A stretch of DNA of 17,799 bases from Euperipatoides rowelli (lineage: Eukaryota; Onychophora; Udeonychophora; Euonychophora; Peripatopsidae). The first letter of the stretch is position 1; each line of letters begins with the position of its first letter. The stretch lies in NCBI GenBank assembly GCA_003024985.2, contig PXIH01S0009606.1, one strand, 5' to 3'. Position numbers and translations under genes: made by a program. The notes beneath the pieces are model-generated. The model was not told the DNA's origin, did not search any database, and saw only the letters and a program-made list of their open reading frames with translations. Below, one piece after another: positions 8,756-17,644 of this stretch.

Positions 8756-8938
8756 CATAATGATAAAATCCTATGATTTTGTTAATGAACAGTAAACTAC
8801 TATTAACCATTTTTTTTTGTATATATTATTAAAGCATATAGGTAAAACTCACCATATTATATTTAGCGATCTTTAATAAATAATGAAATAGGCCTAAGCA
8901 TTTTGACAAGTAGGCTATGCTTTATTAGCGCAGATTCG
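8756..8938. other. Short spacer, probably 3' end of the non-LTR relic
   Basis: AT-rich, with a T run at about 8811-8818 and a TAGGCCTA word at 8889-8896. No coding signal was seen. Confidence 0.4.
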
Positions 8939-9950
8939 TCATCTTTTTTTTGACAATAAGAAATGACTTTGCGGGTTATTGACTAGCAAGTTATTAAGTT
9001 CTTCATTGCCAGCTGACAGCATCATTTGTGAAACTTTAATGTCATCGATGTGTAAATTCTGATACCATTTTTAAGTCTTTCCGATGATTCATTTAGGATG
9101 TTTTGAGCAGCATCTTGAATCCCTAATACAGTAAAACCTGTCTTAAGAGATCCTGATTTAAAGATAACAATTTCTTTGCACCAATCAATTTTTCACACAA
9201 ATGACCTCTTGGTTAAAGACTACTTCTCTAACATAATCAGTGACCAGCATTTTTAAATTCCAAGCATTGAATTCAGCCTTTTTTGTAAGACCACGAGTTG
9301 TAGAAAGTGTTTTTTTTTTATTCACAGACAAATTAATAAAAAAAAGAAATTTTAACAAATGTACAAATATCTAAAAATATAACATTGTACTGTATTTCAA
9401 TACAGTATTGGGTTTTTTGAGAGAGAGAAAGCACTGTTTGTTGAAAAAAGTGCAAAGTTTGTTAGAAATCAACTCCTTTGTAAGACCATTATTTTATAGC
9501 AGAAGCGTTGGTTTCTCGAGACAGTTTTTTTTAGACCACCTGTTTTGAGAAACTGCTATTTCATGGCAAAAGGGTGGTCTCTCAAAACAAGTTTTACTGT
9601 AATTCTTTTTCATTTCAGAAAAGTTTTTGTTTTACAATCACTGCTTCATCAAACTTTCTCTTCATTTCATTTTGTTTACTCTTTTCTTTTTCTTGTTCAA
9701 TTAAAAAGCATATTTTGCATGAGATTTTTTAATGCTTGCCAAAATTTCCTTCCTAATTGGTACTCTCCACAGAATTTTTATAAGAATGGATAGCATCTTT
9801 AGACAATGTAATGATTCAATGCACATTTCAGAGAGAGCTGTTCTATCCTTTGTAACAAATTGAGTTTCATATGGTCTTATTAATTATTTAATGAATAAGA
9901 TTTTGGTTCAAAAATTGTCTCGGGTTCAACATTATCCACCTCCATTTTTT
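8939..9950 (-). pseudogene. Unrecognised degenerate coding region, split by a MITE
   Basis: Minus-strand frames give protein-like segments in a consistent order, read from high to low coordinate. First is MEVDNVEPETIFEPKSYS (from ATG at 9945-9943). A frame change follows, then RPYETQFVTKDRTALSEM and KMLSILIKILWRVPIRKE (9883-9701, 60 open codons). Next is a charged stretch EQEKEKSKQNEMKRKFDEAV (about 9700-9640). Then the pogo-type MITE 9129-9599 interrupts, and beyond it come LGIQDAAQNILNESSERLKN (about 9120-9060) and VSQMMLSAGNEELNNLLVNN (about 9030-8970), ending at a TGA at 8941-8939. It appears intronless, Lys/Glu-rich and partly helical or coiled. I cannot assign a family. It could be an ORF1-like or accessory protein of a mobile element, or a retroposed host gene. 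No RT or transposase motif is seen on this strand here. Confidence 0.45.
9129..9599. mobile_element. Pogo/Tigger-type MITE, 471 bp, TA target duplication
   Basis: The left terminus is CAGTAAAACCTGTCTTAAGA. The right terminus is GTCTCTCAAAACAAGTTTTACTG, the inverse of CAGTAAAACTTG TTTTGAGAGAC. The element is flanked by TA at 9127-9128 and 9600-9601. These ends match the CAGTAAAACC...CTTAAGAGACC style of pogo/Tigger elements. Inside, related words (GACCTCTTGG, AAGACCACGAG, TTAGACCACCTGTTTTGAGA) repeat, which is common in this family. There is no transposase. It is inserted in the minus-strand coding relic at 8939-9950. Confidence 0.85.
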
Positions 9951-9951
9951 T

Positions 9952-10712
9952 CTGTTTTCACATTGACTCATTAAGGCAGATTGTTGCATTAAATGGTAGA
10001 ATTAACATCAATGGTCTTGGAATGCCTGTCAGCATCATTGCATACATTGACGATTTTGTCATTATTGGTAAAAACCAAGCTGTTCAGCATTGGTCATTCA
10101 ACTTATCAATCAGTTGGTGGAGAGACTTTTGAATAAAATCAAGACAATTACCATATAGCTATAATCCTGCAAGCGGTATGATATGAGTCTTCATCTTCCT
10201 ACAATTTTTTTTTTTTCATTAGTGTACTGTTCATTGGTCGGATGGCAACTACAGTTACTTAAGACAAATTAGTCTACTAATAAAAGTCCAGTCAATATAA
10301 GACTAGTTGCGATATTGGTCGCTTTCTCTTGTTCAAAAGGTTCAACTTGTCAACATCTTTGTAATTTCAAAATTCAACTTCAACTCACAGCATTTCTTTC
10401 TTACAAAGACTTTTGTTAAGCAATTTGTTCAAAACCAATCGATTTATTTGGTGAAATCAAACTATATCAAACAAAATAGCATATCTACTGTACCGATAAA
10501 TATGGATAGCATGGAACTTGTAAATATTTGTGACAAGAACTTAACCGCTTCAAATGTTTAATAGAGCAAACTGAAGGTTATTCCAACTGACACTCCGCCG
10601 TCTGAATAGTCACCGGATACTATGCATCCAAAGGCGATACTTGATCTACTTGAACGAAACTCATATCATGCATTGAATACCTACAGTTTTATAAATGACC
10701 GATACATTAGAC
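9952..10712 (+). pseudogene. Tx1/L1-like non-LTR relic, part 1: RT palm and thumb
   Basis: A palm segment HIDSLRQIVALNGRININ then GLGMPVSIIAYIDDFVIIGK (about 9956-10075) carries the catalytic box as AYIDD, in place of the usual AYADD, so both Asp are kept. After decayed sequence, LSLVQKVQLVNIFVISKFNF (about 10322-10381) matches the LSLKGRxQVINxxVLSKL thumb block of L1/Tx1-type elements, followed by a basic, aromatic-rich stretch to 10561. A further open frame with MHPKAILDLLERNSYHALNT (about 10623-10682) leads to the hAT insertion at 10713 and continues beyond it. Stops around 10133 and 10561, plus frameshifts, show it is dead. The clade call (Tx1 versus L1 versus I) is from motif style only. 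Confidence 0.7.
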
Positions 10713-11481
10713 CAGGGTTTCTTAACCTATGGGTCGTGACCCAAAATTAGTTTGCATGGAATATTTTCAACAAAAACAATATTTTTGAGATAACAACATA
10801 TGATGCAATACAAATACAAAAATAATTTAAAAAACCTCTCGAGCCACTGCGAGTTAAATGTAACAGTTTCTTGTTATTCAGAATTCGCTAAAACTTATTA
10901 TGGTAACTCTCCACATATTTTATTTATCTATCACTATCTGGAAACAGTCAGATAGCGCTTCTGTATTTGCTAATCAATTTGCTTTTGTTTGTTTGACTCA
11001 TGGACTTGCTGCATTGCATTTTCCACATTTCTTAAAAGTTTTTAAATAACGTAGTAATTGTAAGTAGTATCTAAAAACTGGAAGGCCTAAGTCCCATTTT
11101 ACGTTTTTAACATTTAGGCTACGCATGTATTTTCATCATTATGTAAAGGGCTGAAGGAAGTGTTGTCAACATTATCGAAATCGACAAAACCGATGATTTC
11201 AACTTTAGATTGTCATAGGGTTGGGGCATAAAGGATTTCAGGGTAACGTTAAGTTTAGGGCTGTAAATAAAAAAATTAAGGCGGCTATCCATCTTGGACA
11301 TATGTGACTAAATGAGACTTAGGTCTTCCAGTTTCTAGGCACACGTCATTGTAAGGGAGTCAGTTGTTTTCTAGACACCGAATATGTTGGATGTACTTCC
11401 TGTCAGCCATTCTATTTGGGTCACTAAACCCAAACTATTACCTCAATCTGGGTCACGACTAAAAAAGGTTTAGAAACCCTG
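10713..11481. mobile_element. Non-autonomous hAT element, 769 bp, with 8 bp target duplication
   Basis: The left end CAGGGTTTCTTAACCTATGG, followed by GTCGTGACCC, pairs with the right end GGGTCACGACTAAAAAAGG then TTTAGAAACCCTG. These are hAT-type inverted termini. The flanking 8 bp are CATTAGAC (10705-10712) and CATCAGAC (11482-11489), a target duplication with one change. Removing the element leaves the surrounding retrotransposon frame continuous, which supports the boundaries. The interior has no transposase signature, and an 11119-11301 minus-strand open frame inside is incidental. Confidence 0.92.
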
Positions 11482-11955
11482 CATCAGACTTTGTATTATT
11501 GTCGACAAATTTTCCTACAAATCATTACAGCTGTTGTCTAAAGACGTTGTTTACAATGATCTCTACCATTATATGTATAAGATCTAAAAATTTCATACTT
11601 GGAAATATGCTAGTTATATTTACATGTTTTGCCTACTTCTGAATTTCCAGTTGAACGTTTCCATTACAAGTTTTCCGAATTGTGTGTGTGTTTTGTGGTC
11701 TCATTGAATCTACTAATCATATTTTAGTTCCATGCTCTACTTTCAGGTACCGTAATAAGTTCAATTGGTTCACTATACAGACAAAAATTAATGTCCTTTC
11801 AAATTCTATATGCCAGTTGTTTGAATTTTTGGTTATCCATAAGGGTAAGTTTTCCGGTAATATTATTATGTACCAGTCTATTTGGAAGATTTGTTGTGAC
11901 TACATTTTTACCAGTCTAAAACATGACCCTTTGTTTTATTATAAGATGTAGATTA
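11482..11955 (+). pseudogene. Tx1/L1-like non-LTR relic, part 2: C-terminal region with zinc-finger-like domain
   Basis: It continues the element of 9952-10712 after the hAT insertion. SKDVVYNDLYHYMYKI (about 11535-11585, followed by a stop) fits the SxKxIYxxL block found after the RT in Tx1-like elements. CVFCGLIESTNHILVPCS (about 11685-11738) is the Cys/His cluster C-x2-C...H-x4-C of the zinc-binding domain near the C-terminus of these RTs. The frame runs on with aromatic-rich sequence (IWKICCDYIFTSL) to a stop near 11949-11951. The last 89 codons are open, so decay is less advanced here than upstream. Confidence 0.72.
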
Positions 11956-12453
11956 GTACTGTAATGATTATTTTACCATGGATAATTTTGACACAACATG
12001 GTCAAACATTTTAAAGACTTATTGATATCTCAATTATTTGATATTCATCATAATCATGTTTAGTTATTTGAATTTATGAAATATTTTTTTACTAATAACT
12101 TTAGTTGTGTATGTTAAATCTGTTTGATTAATAAATGTTGGGGCGTGGGGGCAATTATATATATTTTAAACAATTTCTTAATGATTTTTAATCACATTTT
12201 TAATTGTTGTCAAAATAATATATTTACTTGCATAATATTACATTTACTTAAATTTAATGTATTTATACAATTTTTATCAGCTTTTTATAAATATTATTTA
12301 CATGTTGTATTTTTCTGTTGAATATTTTGGTATAGTGTATTTTTGGCCTATTGTATAATGTTTTTGCTTTTTATTATACAGTTTATTACCTACATAATTT
12401 TTCCCTTGTGGGCCTTTATTTTGGTTTATGAATTTAGTTTGTAGGGTAAAAAG
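11956..12453. other. AT-rich stretch, possible 3' UTR of the Tx1/L1-like relic
   Basis: Follows the RT stop. It is T-rich on the plus strand, with no coding signature and no clear poly(A) tail. It ends at the hAT-like terminus at 12454. Confidence 0.4.
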
Positions 12454-12530
12454 CAGGGGTTCTCAACATTTTCAAGAGGGTGAGCACCTTTTGAGTCTCA
12501 GGTCACTTGAAGAGCACCCACTATTTTTTT
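12454..12530 (+). mobile_element. hAT-type terminal fragment (one end only)
   Basis: It starts CAGGGGTTCTCAACATTTTC, followed by GTGAGCACC, AGGTCACTTG and GAGCACCCACT, in the style of CAGGGGTTCTCAACCTTTT hAT termini. The inverse end was not found in the following kilobase, and the target duplication cannot be defined. It runs into T homopolymers at 12522-12574. Confidence 0.6.
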
Positions 12531-13400
12531 TTAATGCGCTTTTTTTTTTGATAGTTTTTTTTTTTTTTTTTTTTAATGAGCTGTTTTAGTTTTTATAAAA
12601 TCACCCCCTCTTTTTAAATTATTGCAATTTATTTTTTATTGAAAGTAGGTAAACAAACACATACAGTGCTCAAACTGTTGAATGCATGATGTTCAATAGT
12701 TTAAGTACTGAGTGTCATAATGCCTTTGACAGTTCGCTTTACGAAAGCCAGCTAAAGAAGCACAAGTAGGCTAACACATATCACGCTGGTATTATTGTAA
12801 TTTCTCACCATAAGATAATCCAATTCCCACTCGCTTTGAAAATTATACATTTTTTCCCCATTATTAACAGTTATAGATGATGACAGAATTGCCTCTTGTA
12901 GTGGAAGACTTTGTTTTTTTTTTAAACTAAAAATTTATCCATTATTATTAGAAAATGGTTAGTCACTACTAGGTTGTCCGAAATAATACCAAACGATATC
13001 ATTGCTCATACCACGGTAATAACACTATGAAGAAAGACATGATGTCATGTAATACTGCACATTTATTTATTGTCATTATTGTATCTCTCTCTAGTTTTGA
13101 AAAGAACAAATGGGTGAAGTAAAATGTAAATCTATATAATTATATATTTTGATCTTTGTAATTTTATTTCTTTTTTTTAATCTTGTTAGAAGCATGTTTA
13201 AAATATGTAAATTATAATCTTTATATTACTTTTTTTTTTTCCTTTTGAATAAATTATTCTAAAAGGATGAAAATTCCTTTTAAAAAAAACAAATGGGTGA
13301 AATGTTACGGATATTGTCAATGAGTATATTGTCGGACGTAGTGCATACTTTAAGTCAAGTATTTGGATTATTATTATTATTATGTAATAATGTTGATGAG
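12531..13400. other. AT-rich stretch, no recognised gene
   Basis: Long T runs (12550-12573) and two copies of a word like AACAAATGGGTGAA (about 13105 and 13288). A short palindrome GACATGATGTCATGT lies near 13036-13051, and an ATT microsatellite at 13370-13384. Part may be the body of the hAT element whose end is at 12454. Confidence 0.5.
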
Positions 13401-13530
13401 CAGGGATGGGCGTTTTGTCGCCTATTCGTCTAATTTGGTGACAGTTGTAATTTTCTAGGTGACACTATCACCTAAGGCTATTTTGAACATAGGCGTCAAA
13501 ATAATTTTATATATGATTAATCGCCTATGA
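13401..13530 (+). mobile_element. Possible hAT-like end with repeated GGTGAC / CGCCTA boxes
   Basis: It starts CAGGGATGGGCGTTTTGTCG, close to the CAGGGGTGGGCAA start of some hAT elements. The next 120 bp alternate GTCGCCTATT, GGTGACAGT, AGGTGACACTATCACCTA, TAGGCGTC and ATCGCCTATG, which form several small inverted pairs. No opposite terminus or target duplication was found, so the call is tentative. Confidence 0.33.
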
Positions 13531-13734
13531 ATTTATAAGAATTATATTTTGAGTAATTTCACAAAACTAAGTTTATTAATTTTAAATTGGCATTTCATTT
13601 ACTAAAATAGAATAATCAACCCTTTAACTAAAACAAAAAACACTAGCCTTTGTGACATTTTAATGTCTTTTAAACAGTTTATAATCCTTAATTTTCTCAT
13701 TTACAGCTGTAGTCTAAATGTAAAAATTTTTTAT

Positions 13735-14400
13735 TTATTTATTCATTCATGAGTTTATTGATGTAAAACAAATTACACACTAGTTACTAGATAGTAACAG
13801 TTATGGATTTATAGGTCTTTTGCCCTAAGATAAGGATGGAAGACCTATTTACAATCTAATAATTTATATAATATAATCTGAAAAAATATATATTTTTAGG
13901 AAAACTACCAATGATTTACTTATGTACATAATATTAATTAAAGTTTCATTAATTACTCTAATAATACAAGGAATAGTGAATCTGCATATCTTTTAGTTCT
14001 CACATAATTTTTAAAAAACTTGTCTGATGATCTGGTATTGTGGCTAGAAATTTCTCCCGCTTTCCTAGGGAGAAGATGATTATGATGCTGAATACCTTTT
14101 GAAAAGGAACTCCCGTCTCTCACAGAGAGTTGGGATATTCAATTTTAACAATGCTTCAGAGTATGAGATAAATTCATCTGGTAGCTCTTTTTTGTATCAT
14201 TTCCAGTGATNTTATTTGGGATTGAGTTAGAGCATTGGACCAAATTGNTGAGCAATATTCTGTGCAAGGTCTGATGAATGATAGGTAGATGTTTTTTAAC
14301 TCAGTGATGTTGATTTTAAGTTTTTTTTAGATTGTATAATAGCCTATAAAAAATCTTTTGCTTGAATTTTTAATTAGTGTGAAAAGCTTATCTTTCTGAA
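13735..14400 (-). pseudogene. CR1/jockey-like non-LTR relic: RT C-terminus and 3' tail
   Basis: On the minus strand KINITELKNIYLSFIRPCTE YCS (about 14310-14243) matches the LYxSxIRPxLEYCSxxW block. It is followed by SLEMIQKRATR (the LExVQRRATR block, about 14207-14172), EALLKLNIPTLCERREFLFK (about 14160-14100), and after a frameshift SDKFFKNYVRTKRYADSLF (about 14020-13965), ending TAA at 13955-13953. This is the C-terminal part of a CR1/jockey-type RT; the catalytic core is missing, so it is 5'-truncated. The roughly 220 bp after the stop ends in AATAAACTC and an (AATA)n-like tail near 13735-13760, as expected for a non-LTR 3' end. Unresolved bases occur at 14211 and 14248. Confidence 0.78.
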
Positions 14401-14807
14401 ATCGGCAAACATCGTATTCAATGCCACACACTAAGTTTTATGCTACTTGTCAATTTATTCAAATAAGCAACGAAATTAAAATTTCCTTAAATGATGTACG
14501 ATATATTTTATTCACCGCCAAGAATACAATGTTTAATGGATTCGTCAGGTTACAAATACAACAAAATAAAAAATACAATCTACAGATATAAAAATATAAA
14601 AAAATAACAGAAAATTCTCAATATTTTATACTTGCCCAAAGTGCAACCTGTATAACAAATGTTGTAGCCACAATATTAGGGATGTCAGCACCAAATTTAA
14701 TAGATTATTTTAAAGAGTTTAATTTAGCACAAACCAAAATTTACATCAATAAAATGTTCATGTAAGCACACATTTAGGCTAACAAAAATAATATCATAGG
14801 TCAACCA
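14401..14807. other. AT-rich stretch, possible further retroelement tail
   Basis: On the minus strand the segment 14551-14500 reads CTGACGAATCC...TTGGCGGTGAATAAAAT, which loosely recalls the CTGACGAAnCC...CGAAAC...AATAAA tail style seen downstream of some animal retroelements. No coding frame accompanies it. Nothing else was recognised. Confidence 0.25.
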
Positions 14808-15107
14808 TTGCAGAACATTTTATTAATAATAATATTGGTGAAAACCCTAGACCCGAGGCTTTGTAAGCACATGAGTGGCAGTTTTTTTGAGGGCAGGAAG
14901 ACAGAAAGAGAATTTTGGGTGGGAAAACAGCAAGGGAGGGATAAGACTAGGCTTAGCGATAGTAGATTTATTTTATTATCTCCTCTGGTTAAGAACATTT
15001 TAAACACAAAATATAAACAAATGTTTGACCCTACAGAGTTAGAAATGGCATATAGCAATAATTATTTTGGACTATTTAAAAACTTTTCAAATACTTTATC
15101 TGATTGA
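14808..15107 (+). CDS. Open frame of 99 codons, unknown, doubtful
   Basis: The longest open frame on the plus strand in this part. It contains a basic patch (EGRKTEREFWVGKQQGRDK) and then ILLSPLVKNILNTKYKQ, ending in FSNTLSD and a stop. The minus strand is also open here for 85 codons. The composition is less AT-rich than the flanks, which by itself makes long open frames likelier. No motif, splice site or neighbouring gene supports it. It may be another retroelement scrap or chance. Confidence 0.15.
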   Translation: MQNILLIIILVKTLDPRLCKHMSGSFFEGRKTEREFWVGKQQGRDKTRLSDSRFILLSPLVKNILNTKYKQMFDPTELEMAYSNNYFGLFKNFSNTLSD

Positions 15108-15301
15108 ATTTTTCACCCTTGAAATGATCTGAATTTCAATAGTCTGTCGGAAGCTAGTTTATAAAAACAGAGATGAATATGTTATAAAAAAAAAATTCCA
15201 TGATTTTGGGCAAATCTTCCCTTTGTCTATTTTGTACTTTCGTTTAGTCAACCAATTATCGTTAAGCCAATAGCTTTTTTTCTTTCTCTCACTCACCCTT
15301 A

Positions 15302-15330
15302 TTTTTTTTTTTTTAAATGAATACTTTATT
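15302..15330 (-). promoter_or_regulatory. Polyadenylation signal followed by an A tract (minus strand)
   Basis: On the minus strand AATAAA (15330-15325) is followed 8 bases later by about 16 A, broken only by the preceding ATTT. Such a signal plus a genomically encoded A tail suggests the 3' end of a retroposed transcript. The 330 bp upstream (15660-15331) is UTR-like and AT-rich, without coding signal. Confidence 0.4.
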
Positions 15331-15665
15331 GCAATTAAATCAATTATTTCACTTAACAAAATGTAAGCTCACACATGTTTATGTAAAACAATTTTCAAAG
15401 GAATAAAAATACATAGAAATACTGTATATACATTTATAAAGTAATTTATTAATTTTTCTGCAATTAAACGCAAGCATTGGGAACAAAAACAACAAAAAAA
15501 ATCAAATTTTTCATATTATAAAACAGTTTTTACATGTTTATTATTATTATTATTGTTAGTTTGAAAGTGTATGGAAGTAAGAGGAAGTGATTTTACCAAC
15601 AACATTTAATACTGAATAACTTAATCTTCTTGTAAAACTTCTTGACAACTATATACAGTAGATTT

Positions 15666-17620
15666 CTAGCACAACTTGCACGTGTGCTGTTTGCCAATCG
15701 AGCATTGTTCAAATCGGTCAAGTAAGATTTGGACGGCCAACAAATTCCATTTCAATGTGAAGGTTGGTTGGTTGTTTATGGTTCTGAGGTCTGCTATTCT
15801 CAATGCTCTGCAACAATTCTCGTGTTGCACACGAGAGAGCCACTTGGTCATCATGTCCACCGGCATTTGATTGCTGGGAGTGTACTTTATGTCTATTTTG
15901 CTGTCGGCGTATGATTATCTTATAAAGTGGTGACGTAAGTCGATGTGTTTTGTTCTCACATGGTAAATTGGGTTCTTTGTGATTTTTGAAGTTCCCTTGT
16001 TAGTCGCAGTAGATGGTGATTGGTTCTCCCCCGTCGGCGTTTTCACTCAGTTTATTTAGGAGTGCCTTCAAGTATATGGCGTCCTTTGCGGCTTCGGTCA
16101 AGGCCATATACCCCGCTTACATTGAGGAAAGCACTACTGTCTGCTGTCTTTTTACTCCCAGCTTATGGACGCTCCTGCTAGCGTGAAGGCATATCCTGTG
16201 TAGGATTTCCAATCCGTGTTGTCGGATCCCCAGTCCGCAATGACATATCTGGTTAATCTGCTGCCTGTTTTCTGAAAGATTAGCTTAACATTGCATGTTT
16301 CCTTAATGTAACATAGTATGCTTTTTACTGCTTCCCAATGAGTTTTGGTGGGGTTGTTATTGAATTGGCTAAGATAGCTTACCGGGTGGCAGGTATCTGG
16401 CTTTGTAGCTACAGCTAGATACATTAACAAGCCTATCAATTGTCTGTAAGTTATTTTGGTTCCTTCCTTATTGGTTGGGTATTCGTTTTTGCTCAGTTTA
16501 AGTCCCTTTTCTAGAGGTGTGCTCACCGTCTTTGCGTCTCCCTATTATACTTTAAGATATTGTCAACATACTTTTCCTGACATTTTCGTTGCGTATTTAT
16601 GTCTTGGTCGAATTGGATTCCAAGCAGTAGTGGAGTTTCCCTAAGTCATTCATCTGGGATTTGTTTCCCAATTCTGCCTTGATTTTATTGTACAGCCTGT
16701 CATTGTTTATTGCAACTATTAGGTTGTCTATGTAGACCATGATAATGATTTTGTCTGAGTTTTCCCTTTTAGCATATACATTTGTTTAAGTTGAAAGGCT
16801 TCAATCCTAGTGATTTCAAGCTTTCGTCCAATTTGCGGTACCACTGTCTACCGGCTTGTTTTAGGCCGTAAAGTGACTTGCTAAGTAGGCAAACTTGGTT
16901 GAAGTTCAACTCATCTTGGAAATGTTGCGCTTGTTCCATGAAGATGTTTTAGTCAAGATCGTCATTTATGTATGCCATGGTGAAATCTAATTGGTGTAAA
17001 GTAGGTTTTTTTTCGGTGCAATATGCTAGGTTGGCCCAAATGGAGTTTAGCCTTATCACTGGTGCAAAAGTTTTATTATAGTCTATGTAAGCTCACTGTG
17101 AGTATTCTTTCGCGACTAGCCTCGCAATTTGTCGACTGTTCCATCGACTTTGTGTTTTATTTGTAGTGTCCATTTGCATCCAATGGTGTTTGTGTTGGGT
17201 GGGCGATCTACGAGTTCCCAGGCGTTGCTTCTTATTAGTGCTTCATGCTCTGTTCACATCGCCTCTCAATTTGTCAGCTGCCGGTTCTTGTAGGGCTTCG
17301 GTGAGTGTTGGCAGTCTGATTCAATTTTGACTAGTTGTGTTCCTTCTAGTGGTGGTTCTTGTTCTCCTGGTATTTGTTTGTCAATTTGGAGTTTCTTCCT
17401 GTTCGCTTGCTGCCATGTACTCTTTGCTTGGTCTGCCTGTTTTTCCAATTTTGGCTTTCCTTGGTCTCCCTTGTGTGAGGAGGAGGGTTGAGCGGGAATT
17501 GCTTCATTTTCTAGATGAGTTGTGGTTTCCCATTCTGGTTCATTTTCTGGTTATTCACCATTGTGGGGGATTGGTGAAGGTGAGATTGGTGGAGGGGAGC
17601 CAGGGGTGCCAACAATGAGG
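15666..17620 (-). mobile_element. Ty1/copia-type LTR retrotransposon relic: pol linker, RT and RNase H
   Basis: Read on the minus strand. A low-complexity polar, Pro/Gln/Lys-rich linker (about 17620-17270) leads to the start of RT, with AWELVDRPP and IGCKWTLQIKHKVDGTVDK (about 17230-17130). Then come LDFTMAYINDD (about 17000-16960) and SLYGLKQAGRQWYRKLDE (about 16880-16825), then a catalytic box read as YIDN in place of YVDD (about 16737-16725). RNase H follows: GLLMYLAVATKPD (about 16440-16395), DWKSYTGYAFTLAGASISW (about 16218-16155), GYMALTEAAKDAIYLKAL (about 16120-16060), RTKHIDLRHHFI (about 15955-15920) and MPVDMMTKWLSRVQ (15866-15825). These are the diagnostic copia blocks in order. Stops and frameshifts occur throughout, with the longest intact run being 124 codons at 16526-16152. 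Gag, protease and integrase are absent, and no LTR was identified, so it is a 5'-truncated, dead copy. Confidence 0.93.
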
Positions 17621-17623
17621 AAG

Positions 17624-17644
17624 GTTGATGAGCTACTCATCAAC
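17624..17644. repeat. Short hairpin (9 bp stem, 3 nt loop) followed by a T run
   Basis: GTTGATGAG at 17624-17632 and its exact complement CTCATCAAC at 17636-17644 flank CTA. The plus strand then continues with a T-rich run. It lies at the point where copia-like linker sequence stops being recognisable, so it may mark an insertion or deletion junction. Confidence 0.8.

Noticed and set aside
9545-9793. 82-codon plus-strand open frame
   Set aside because: It crosses the MITE boundary, and the minus strand reads better as coding here. The plus frame is a shadow rich in Phe and Ser.
12124-12321. 65-codon plus-strand open frame
   Set aside because: A Phe/Ile/Leu/Asn-rich translation of T-rich DNA with no motif, after the end of the retroelement coding region.
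15676-15914. Plus-strand open frames over the copia RNase H
   Set aside because: They are antisense shadows of the minus-strand copia pol sequence.
17337-17618. 93-codon plus-strand open frame
   Set aside because: Antisense to the polar linker of copia pol. The hydrophobic plus-strand peptide simply reflects the complement of Lys/Gln/Pro codons.
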